Assembly: GCA_027858215.1 (NCBI GenBank)
Contig: JAQIDD010000395.1
Span: 1 to 11,699, forward strand
From: Candidatus Delongbacteria bacterium
Lineage (GTDB): Bacteria; Bacteroidota; Bacteroidia; Bacteroidales; ML635J-15
Length of the DNA stretch: 11,699 nucleotides
Direction of reading: 5' to 3'
This document shows, in pieces, positions 6,249 to 11,699 of this stretch; position 1 is the stretch's first letter; every line of letters starts with the position of its first letter. The notes under the pieces are model-generated. The model made no database searches. It was not told the origin of the DNA and was given only the letters and a program-made list of their open reading frames with translations. The translations under genes and the position numbers were made by a program.

Positions 6249-7016
6249 CTATGTATTTTCCCCGTACAAGCGTACAGGCTCAATATTCCGGCTGCGTATC
6301 CAGCCTTTTCTGCCGTCGGGAAGCCGGATTTGGGTGTAATTGTTGAGGCTGTCGAGTACTTCAATTTTTATCCCTTCATTCACCTCAAATAAATTGACGC
6401 CCGTTTCCGAAGGGGAGCTTTTAATCAGGCTGTCTTCAAACACAATGGCTTCATTGGGGGTGTGTATCTTCTTGTCCAGTCTGAATGCCAGCCCAAGGCA
6501 TATCCCGCTTAACACCAGGCTTGTTATGGCCATCGATGAAAGCATGGCACGTGCTCCCTGCTTTTTCCTGAACAAGCGCCAGGCAGTGAATCCGATAAAA
6601 AACAGAAACAACACAATGCTTATTGTGCCCCAGGTTCTGACGCTTAGAAACGTATTGAGCTTATCCAGCCAGGCAATAAAAAACAACTCAGGCATGTTTT
6701 CCACCTGGCCTTTTACCTTAGAATGAGCCAATTCCAGGTTGTGTTTAATGTCTTCATCCGCAGGATTGAGCCGGTGGCCACATTCATAATTCAAAATGGC
6801 CGGGCCATGCATTTCCATCTTATAATACGCATTGCCAAGGTTATAATAGATAGTAGCATTCCGGGGTTGTGCTTCGAGCATTTCTTCATACAGGGAAGCT
6901 GCTATGGCATAATTCCCATTGTTGTATGCTTGCCTTGCACTGTCATTAAGCGTGGTCCCCTGTAATGTGCCAAGGGACAAGCATAATATTATACTGATGA
7001 GAATATATCGTTTCAT
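6249..7016 (-). CDS. batE: BatE-like protein: TPR repeats, two membrane segments and an SH3-type domain
   Basis: A 255-residue envelope protein. Signal peptide (1-20), then two to three tetratricopeptide repeats (about 24-95, with AYNNGNYAIAASLYEEMLEA and ATIYYNLGNAYYKM), two hydrophobic segments (131-148 and 160-178), and a C-terminal SH3-like domain (about 186-247, ending GRKGWIRSRNIEPV). This order, TPR-TM-TM-SH3, is that of BatE, last gene of the Bacteroidota Bat (Bacteroides aerotolerance) operon, whose products form an envelope complex with VWA-domain proteins. It begins 3 nt after the batD stop, so the two are surely co-transcribed. The complex's biochemical role is not established, and the 'aerotolerance' name comes from B. 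fragilis mutants. Its 3' end converges on the FISUMP gene with a 48-bp gap and no clear terminator. Confidence 0.85.
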   Translation of the reverse strand: MKRYILISIILCLSLGTLQGTTLNDSARQAYNNGNYAIAASLYEEMLEAQPRNATIYYNLGNAYYKMEMHGPAILNYECGHRLNPADEDIKHNLELAHSKVKGQVENMPELFFIAWLDKLNTFLSVRTWGTISIVLFLFFIGFTAWRLFRKKQGARAMLSSMAITSLVLSGICLGLAFRLDKKIHTPNEAIVFEDSLIKSSPSETGVNLFEVNEGIKIEVLDSLNNYTQIRLPDGRKGWIRSRNIEPVRLYGENT

Positions 7017-7019
7017 ACG

Positions 7020-8837
7020 TTATAAATTTTGCTCCAGTTTAGTGATCAGTGAAACCGCATCTGAATAAATGCGCTGTTTTTCGGTATCTTCAGCGGCAGG
7101 TGCAAAGTGGGCATATTCACATTCGTCAATTATATCCAATAGATTTTTAATCAATGATTCCGGTATGTCTTTTTTCTGAAGTGCTTCTGATACATTTTCC
7201 CTCGAAAGCATGGATGTTTCCATGTCCAGCTTATCGGCAACGTATCCCCACAAGGCTTTGATGGTTTCATTGTAAAAGGCTTTGTCCTCATTTTGCATTA
7301 GCGATTTTGCCTTTTTCAACCGGCGCATGGCTATTTTATTGGCTTTCTTGTTTCGCTGTTTTGTGATGTTTGCCCGTTCTTTTATTTGTTTCCGGCGCAA
7401 TACGATAATGAAAATTAAAACCAGGAAGGGAACAATATAAAATAACCAGAATACTTTTGTGTTGAATACGATCATTACAGGCTGTTTGTGTGATGTGATG
7501 TCTTTCAGAAAGCGGATATCTGTGGATATAATGTCGGTTTTGCTGTCCCTGTCTGTTTTTTTGAGTGCGTCGCTTTCATCATAATCTTTGGTGCGGCGTA
7601 CGTGAATGCGGAAATTTTCCGATTGATATGTTTTATACTGTCCTGCTGACGGGTCAAACCAGGCTACTTTAACGCCCGGCAATGTGTAATCATCGGGGTA
7701 CCGTGGGATGATGGTATAGACATATTCGATGTTTCCCTGACTACCGTTGATGGTTTGTTTGTAATTTGCCTCCACTTCAGGGGCATACATTTCAAATACA
7801 TCGGGTAATTCCAGTTCAGGCTGGTTTAACAGATTGAGATTGCCTGTGCCGGATATACGAATGCGGATGGAAAAGGCATCATTGACATCAATGCTGTCAT
7901 GAGATATTTCGGAACTGACACGAAAATCACCTACTCCTCCGTTGAATCCGGCCGGCTTGCCTGGTGGCAATGGGTTGATGTTGAAATTTGCCGGTGGGCT
8001 TGTCAGTGTTTTTTCCACATTTTCATAATGACCGAAAAAAGAATCGAATACACTGCGTGATTGGCCCCCCGATACACGTTCACGCATAACAATGTCGTAT
8101 TGTCCGCCTTCGATGGTTAGTTTCCCCGATTGTTGAGGGTATAATATCCACGATGCCAGTTCGGCTACCCAATAATTCTTTCCGCTGTAATTTTCGGTTT
8201 TCAGTTGAATTTGCTCGGGCATGTTAAAATCTTCACTCCAGAAGCCATTGAATTCGGGAAAGCTGATGTCACGAAAACCAGCCAGGTTCCGGTCAGGCAG
8301 ATATAGTTTCAAGCGGGCGTATATGGGTTCTCCCTGGTAAGCTGTGGTTTTATTTACATGCACGCGGGCAAACGGTTTTTCCCCTTGTGATGATGAACTT
8401 CTTGCTGGCTGTTGCCTGCCTGTGTTAGTGCCCCGTTGCGTTTGCCGGTTTGCCGATTCAACAACATTGATGGTCAGTTTGTTGGATGAGTATGTTTTTC
8501 CATCAATGTTTACGGTTGCAGGAGGTAATTCATACGTCCCTGTATCAGGTGCTTTTACCACATACGTGTATCGAAACGTGTAGGAATGGCTTACTTCACC
8601 GTTTATAATGCGTGTGCTTGAACTGGTTTGTTGCGATGGGTCGCTCAATACGCGGAAAGGCGACATGTCAGGCAGGTTCAGGTTATTGCCTTTTTTGTTC
8701 ATCTCATATTGCAGGTAAAAATTCTCACCCGCTTCCACAACGGATTTTGCCTTGGCCTCAAATTTTACGTTTTCCTGTGCCTGTAAACTAAATACAGCCA
8801 AAACAAACAGGATAATGAGAATAGCCGGTTTTTTCAT
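7020..8837 (-). CDS. batD: BatD-like protein (oxygen-tolerance / aerotolerance family)
   Basis: A 605-residue envelope protein. Signal peptide (1-20, ending FSLQAQE); BatD-type beta domains from about 24 (VKFEAKAKSVVEAGENFYLQ; then LPDMSPFRVLSDPSQQTSSS and the 'SYTFRYTYVVKAPDTGTYELP' pattern near 85-105); a Ser/Gln/Arg-rich linker at 129-153; a second set of beta domains (about 158-412, with YQGEPIYARLKLYLP and FSIRIRISGTGNL); one membrane segment (about 463-480); and a charged cytosolic helical tail to the end. Length and order fit BatD of Bacteroidota. It is the first gene of a two-gene unit with batE; batA/batB (VWA proteins), batC and the moxR-type ATPase are not adjacent upstream, which is unusual. 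The ATG at 8837 gives the signal peptide, and a candidate promoter lies 20-50 nt upstream. Confidence 0.88.
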   Translation of the reverse strand: MKKPAILIILFVLAVFSLQAQENVKFEAKAKSVVEAGENFYLQYEMNKKGNNLNLPDMSPFRVLSDPSQQTSSSTRIINGEVSHSYTFRYTYVVKAPDTGTYELPPATVNIDGKTYSSNKLTINVVESANRQTQRGTNTGRQQPARSSSSQGEKPFARVHVNKTTAYQGEPIYARLKLYLPDRNLAGFRDISFPEFNGFWSEDFNMPEQIQLKTENYSGKNYWVAELASWILYPQQSGKLTIEGGQYDIVMRERVSGGQSRSVFDSFFGHYENVEKTLTSPPANFNINPLPPGKPAGFNGGVGDFRVSSEISHDSIDVNDAFSIRIRISGTGNLNLLNQPELELPDVFEMYAPEVEANYKQTINGSQGNIEYVYTIIPRYPDDYTLPGVKVAWFDPSAGQYKTYQSENFRIHVRRTKDYDESDALKKTDRDSKTDIISTDIRFLKDITSHKQPVMIVFNTKVFWLFYIVPFLVLIFIIVLRRKQIKERANITKQRNKKANKIAMRRLKKAKSLMQNEDKAFYNETIKALWGYVADKLDMETSMLSRENVSEALQKKDIPESLIKNLLDIIDECEYAHFAPAAEDTEKQRIYSDAVSLITKLEQNL

Positions 8838-8859
8838 TTCAACATTATTATATGCCTCA

Positions 8860-8890
8860 CAAAATTAGTGTTTTCATAATAAATTACAAG
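8860..8890 (-). promoter_or_regulatory. Candidate Bacteroidota-type promoter for batD-batE
   Basis: On the minus strand CTTG (8890-8887) is followed after 19 nt by TAATTTTG (8867-8860), a perfect -7 box TAnnTTTG with three of four bases of the -33 TTTG. The transcript would begin near 8854, leaving a leader of about 15-18 nt before the ATG at 8837. It supports batDE as an independent unit rather than the tail of a longer bat operon. Confidence 0.5.
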
Positions 8891-8977
8891 CATCTTTATG
8901 TGATATGAATACAAAACCTTAACGTACTGGTTTTATTGTGTATTTTTATGATTGCTTAAAAATATCTTAAAAAGACG

Positions 8978-9069
8978 CCTGTTGTGAGCCTTGTGATATC
9001 CTTTGTGCACCTTGTGATTAATAAAGTTGAATCACGAGGACACAATAAAAGCACAATGTACACAAAGAT
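8978..9069. repeat. Intergenic region with degenerate CTTGTG/CACAA repeats and a hairpin
   Basis: The 353-bp gap between batD and the next gene (8838-9190) has no convincing gene. In its middle are TTGTGAGCCTTGTGAT, CCTTTGTG and CACCTTGTGATT in direct series, then AATCACGAGGACACAAT, GCACAATG and CACAAAG in reverse sense. CCTTGTGATT (9010-9019) pairs with AATCACGAGG (9030-9039): 10 bp with one G-T pair and a 10-nt loop. No T-run follows. An open frame from 9086 is only an upstream extension of the next gene's frame without coding character. The role of the repeats is unknown. Confidence 0.55.
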
Positions 9070-9190
9070 AAATTTAAATTGATGGATGCAACTTGGTATT
9101 ACATTCCAGTTCCTAAGAAGGCAGCAGGCATACATAATGTGTAGACTGATTAGTGCCCAATTTTCCAATCAAAAATCATTTTGTATTTTT

Positions 9191-10633
9191 ATGACAAAAT
9201 CAGAACACGTGAAAAAAATACAGCAGCTTATCACATCGCATTTCGGGGAAGCACCTGCCGATATCATCCCCATACCACGTTCCGGCTCTGACAGACGGTA
9301 TTACCGGTTTGAAATAAATGGCAATTCATCCCTGGCCGCAACCAATCCGAACATTCAGGAAAACCTGGCATTCATTGAAATGAGCAGGCATTTTAGGAAA
9401 GAAGGCATTAGGGTACCTGAATTGTATGCCGTGTCAGAAGACAAAACTACTTACCTGCTGCAGGATTTGGGTGACAGAACGCTTTTCCAACACATTACCG
9501 ATAAAAGGCGAGGAAACGATATTCATTCTGAAACACTTGATTATTACAAAAAGGCACTCCGGCAACTGGCACATATGCAGACAACAGCAGCGGCATCTTA
9601 TGATTACAATTACACATGGCCGGTGAAAAAGTTCAGTAAACAGGCAATACTGTGGGATTTTTTTTACTTCAAATATTATTACGCTAAGTTGCTCAATGTT
9701 TCTTTTGATGAATATGCGCTGGAAAAAGATTTTCATGCCCTGGCAGATTTTTTGATGCAGGCTCCTTCCAATTACTTTATGTACAGGGATTTTCAGTCCC
9801 GCAACATTATGATTTATGAAAACGAGGTGTGGTTCATTGATTACCAGGGCGGACGAAAAGGGGCTTTACAATATGATGTGGCATCTTTGCTTTGGCAGGC
9901 TCGTGCCAAACTACCCGGGAACATAAAGGATGAACTGCTGACAACTTATCTTACTGCACTCTCAAAACACATTCGCTTGCCTGAGATTGACAAGGGCTTT
10001 ATGCATTATTACCATGCGTTTGTGCTTATCCGTGTTTTGCAAACCCTGGGGGCTTATGGCTACCGGGGCCTTCATCAACAAAAAAGCCATTTTGTACTCA
10101 GTTTACCATGGGCACTGGAAAACCTGAAAACCATCCGTTCTCAATTTGATGTTGTCCGTGCTTATCCCGAGCTGGAAAAACTCATTGATAAGCTGTTGTC
10201 GGAAGAACACAAACCCTTTTCACAGCAGGTACAACAAGAAGGTAAGTTTCGTTTGGAAGTGCAGTCTTTTTCATATAAGCATGGTGTGCCCAAAGATACA
10301 TCAGGGCATGGGGGAGGGCATGTTTTCGATTGCAGGGCCATACACAATCCCGGCCGGTATGATGAATACAAGCAGCTTACAGGCAAAGACAAACCCGTGC
10401 AGGCATTCCTGGATGAAACCCCGGCCATGCAGGCTTTTTTAAATCATACCCGGTGGATTGTAAGCCAATCAGTGGATGCATACTTGAAACGTGGTTTTGA
10501 ATATTTGTCGGTATCGTTTGGTTGTACCGGCGGGCAGCACAGGTCTGTATATGCGGCTGAAGGCATGGCGAAGTACCTTAAAAACAAGTATGACCTTGAT
10601 GTTGTGCTTCATCACAGGGAACTGGAAAAATGA
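9191..10633 (+). CDS. APH/AmgK-like phosphotransferase fused to a RapZ C-terminal domain
   Basis: A 480-residue cytosolic protein of two parts. Residues 1-about 335 are an aminoglycoside-phosphotransferase/choline-kinase-like kinase: SGSDRRYYRF (31-40) as nucleotide loop, the hinge YLLQDLGDRTL (88-98), the catalytic loop FMYRDFQSRNIMI (Asp200, Asn205) and the metal-binding FIDYQGG (Asp217). Residues about 353-480 match the C-terminal domain of RapZ: SFSYKHGVPKD, HVFDCRAIHNP (377-387), TGKD and GCTGGQHRSV (444-453). In enterobacteria this domain binds glucosamine-6-phosphate. The kinase half resembles AmgK, which phosphorylates MurNAc/GlcNAc at C1, and the next gene is a MurU-like nucleotidyltransferase, so sugar activation for cell-wall recycling is a reasonable inference. 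ATG 9191 is chosen; an in-frame ATG at 9086 would add 35 residues without domain character. The domain calls are firm; substrate and sensing are not shown. Confidence 0.85.
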   Translation: MTKSEHVKKIQQLITSHFGEAPADIIPIPRSGSDRRYYRFEINGNSSLAATNPNIQENLAFIEMSRHFRKEGIRVPELYAVSEDKTTYLLQDLGDRTLFQHITDKRRGNDIHSETLDYYKKALRQLAHMQTTAAASYDYNYTWPVKKFSKQAILWDFFYFKYYYAKLLNVSFDEYALEKDFHALADFLMQAPSNYFMYRDFQSRNIMIYENEVWFIDYQGGRKGALQYDVASLLWQARAKLPGNIKDELLTTYLTALSKHIRLPEIDKGFMHYYHAFVLIRVLQTLGAYGYRGLHQQKSHFVLSLPWALENLKTIRSQFDVVRAYPELEKLIDKLLSEEHKPFSQQVQQEGKFRLEVQSFSYKHGVPKDTSGHGGGHVFDCRAIHNPGRYDEYKQLTGKDKPVQAFLDETPAMQAFLNHTRWIVSQSVDAYLKRGFEYLSVSFGCTGGQHRSVYAAEGMAKYLKNKYDLDVVLHHRELEK

Positions 10634-10665
10634 AATGTTGACGCTCGTGTATAAATTATGAAGGT

Positions 10666-11382
10666 ATGAAAGCAATGATTTTTGCTGCAGGGCTGGGCAC
10701 CCGGTTGCAGCCACTGACAAATAACAAACCAAAAGCCCTGGTGGAAATTCATGGTAAACCCATGCTTGGCCATGTGATGCATAAGCTTGCTCGTTTAGGT
10801 ATCACTAGTTTTGTTGTCAATGTGCATCATTTTTCTGATGAGGTGGAAAACTATTTATCAACACCGGAATTTGATGCGTATGCAATCCGTATCTCCGATG
10901 AGCGGGAACAATTGTTGGATACGGGGGGCGGACTGCAGAAAGCAAGGCCTTTATTGCGGGATGATGAGCCGGTGTTGGTGCATAATGTGGATGTATGGCA
11001 TAACATCAATTTGCCGGAAATGATTAAGTATCATACCACCTTGGCATCGTTGGCAACCCTGGCAGTAAGTAATCGTAAAACCAGCCGGTATTTATTGTTT
11101 GATAAGCACAAGCAGTTGACAGGTTGGAAAAGCATGAAAACAGGGGAACTCAGAATGAGCTGTCCGGACGTGCTTGTGTCTATGCAACTGGCTTTTTCCG
11201 GTATTCAGGTGTTATCTCAGGATTTTTTGGACATGATGGCTGGTAAGGGTAAGTTTTCAATCGTTGAAACCTATCTAAACCTGGCTAAGGACTATGATAT
11301 CCATGGTTGGGAACATGACCCGTCGTTGTGGCTTGATTTGGGAAAACCGGAGGCCATAAAAAAATCAAACCCCGGTTGGTAG
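10666..11382 (+). CDS. Sugar-1-phosphate nucleotidyltransferase, MurU-like
   Basis: A 238-residue cytosolic enzyme of the nucleotidyltransferase (NTP_transferase) family. The N-terminal signature FAAGLGTRLQPLTNNKPKAL (6-25) binds the nucleotide. LDTGGGL (84-90) matches the base-binding 'LETGGG' of MurU and similar enzymes. VHNVDVW (105-111) supplies metal-binding Asp109, and WLDLGKPE (222-229) supplies the second Asp (224). Length and lack of a C-terminal beta-helix fit MurU (MurNAc-1-phosphate uridylyltransferase) rather than GlmU or RfbA. It follows the kinase-RapZ gene by 32 nt on the same strand, as amgK-murU do in pseudomonads. AAGG lies just before the ATG at 10666. The product sugar (UDP-MurNAc, UDP-GlcNAc or another) cannot be told from the sequence. 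Confidence 0.82.
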   Translation: MKAMIFAAGLGTRLQPLTNNKPKALVEIHGKPMLGHVMHKLARLGITSFVVNVHHFSDEVENYLSTPEFDAYAIRISDEREQLLDTGGGLQKARPLLRDDEPVLVHNVDVWHNINLPEMIKYHTTLASLATLAVSNRKTSRYLLFDKHKQLTGWKSMKTGELRMSCPDVLVSMQLAFSGIQVLSQDFLDMMAGKGKFSIVETYLNLAKDYDIHGWEHDPSLWLDLGKPEAIKKSNPGW

Positions 11383-11613
11383 CCGGTGATTTCGGCTCCG
11401 CTCAATCACCTACAGTGGTACAGGTGTTGGTGTGGCATTGGATTTGCGGCTGACAGGTTTTGAACTTCCCGCCATGCGGTTTATGGTTGCTTGACGAGAA
11501 GCGATATATCCATTTTACAAAATTTTGAAACTTTGAAAAAGGAAGGTATTCAAGGGGACTTCTATTAATTCTTTCGCATCAAGATTTTCAGCGTTTTTCA
11601 TAGACAATGAAAA
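11383..11613. other. Non-coding stretch between the last gene and repeat copy C
   Basis: Apart from the palindrome at its left end I see no gene, RNA or promoter that can be supported here. The frames are short and without family resemblance. Base composition shifts from GC-richer (to about 11500) to AT-rich before repeat copy C. Confidence 0.6.
11385..11410. repeat. Palindrome just after the nucleotidyltransferase stop
   Basis: GGTGATT (11385-11391) and AATCACC (11404-11410) form a perfect 7-bp stem around TCGGCTCCGCTC. It begins 3 nt after the stop codon. An overlapping alternative, CACCT (11407-11411) with AGGTG (11422-11426), could compete. There is no T-run, so it is not a standard terminator, though it could stabilise the 3' end. 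The loop resembles the loop of repeat copy A. Confidence 0.5.
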
Positions 11614-11673
11614 TTTTAATAATTTTGGCTGCACTCGGCATAGCTCAAGCAAGCTTGGCTCTGCCCTCGTTTG
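11614..11673 (+). repeat. Dispersed hairpin repeat, copy C (short-loop version)
   Basis: TTTTAATAATTTTGGCTGC through CTCGTTTG, 57 of 60 positions identical to copy B, same orientation. The stem is GGCA-T-AGC-T-CAAGC (11637-11650) against GCTTG-GCT-C-TGCC (11653-11665), 12 pairs around AA with one mismatch and one bulge. A 31-codon frame from 11607 (MKILIILAALGIAQASLALP...) crosses it and is open at the window edge. The sequence after it (ACTTCGTCTTCTTCCTCC) differs from the flank of copy B. Confidence 0.8.
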
Positions 11674-11699
11674 ACTTCGTCTTCTTCCTCCTTGCAAGG

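Noticed and set aside
9086..9190. Upstream extension of the kinase-RapZ gene by 35 residues
   Set aside because: The added residues have no kinase character and run through intergenic DNA; the ATG at 9191 starts a normal N-terminus.
11515..11697. Minus-strand 60-codon frame at the right edge
   Set aside because: It begins at a TTG and is made mostly of the reverse complement of repeat copy C; no domain or ribosome binding site.

Overview
The window looks like a chromosomal stretch from a member of the Bacteroidota, probably a free-living or environmental Bacteroidales-type organism. The clues are a BatD/BatE pair, a protein with a type IX secretion (T9SS)-like sorting module and a Fibrobacter succinogenes major paralogous (FISUMP) domain, and a phosphotransferase-RapZ C-terminal fusion. 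Shine-Dalgarno sites are mostly weak or absent, and several genes are preceded by the Bacteroidota promoter pattern TTTG-N19-TAnnTTTG. The genus cannot be named from sequence alone.

Left part (1-3860): the 5' end of a small heat-shock protein gene runs off the left edge. A small membrane protein (DUF5684-like) diverges from it and ends in a strong terminator. Converging on that is a tight four-gene minus-strand operon: an RsmI-like tetrapyrrole-methylase-fold methyltransferase, a membrane protein with an FMN-binding domain and CxxxCP iron-sulfur motifs (NosR/PceC-like), a nitroreductase-family flavoprotein, and a 2'-5' RNA ligase-like phosphoesterase (ThpR). All three junctions overlap (ATGA, TAATG, ATGA), so translational coupling is likely.

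Middle part (3860-6250): a decayed remnant of a FISUMP surface-protein gene stops at a dispersed hairpin repeat present in two adjacent versions. Next comes an intact 550-residue exported protein with a signal peptide, an internal T9SS sorting-like module, an Ig-like domain and a C-terminal FISUMP domain, with its own candidate promoter.

Right part (6250-11699): batD-batE form a two-gene minus-strand unit without batA/B/C next to them. A roughly 350-bp intergenic region with degenerate CTTGTG/CACAA repeats separates this from a plus-strand pair: an APH/choline-kinase-like domain fused to a RapZ C-terminal domain, and a sugar-1-phosphate nucleotidyltransferase resembling MurU. By analogy with AmgK/MurU this pair may activate an amino sugar for cell-wall recycling, and the RapZ domain is a possible amino-sugar-phosphate sensor. 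The right edge carries a palindrome just after the last stop codon and a third copy of the dispersed repeat, 57/60 identical to the copy about 7.3 kb upstream.

The least explained signal is this dispersed hairpin repeat: a conserved stem with either a 2-nt or a 28-nt loop, abutting a broken gene.
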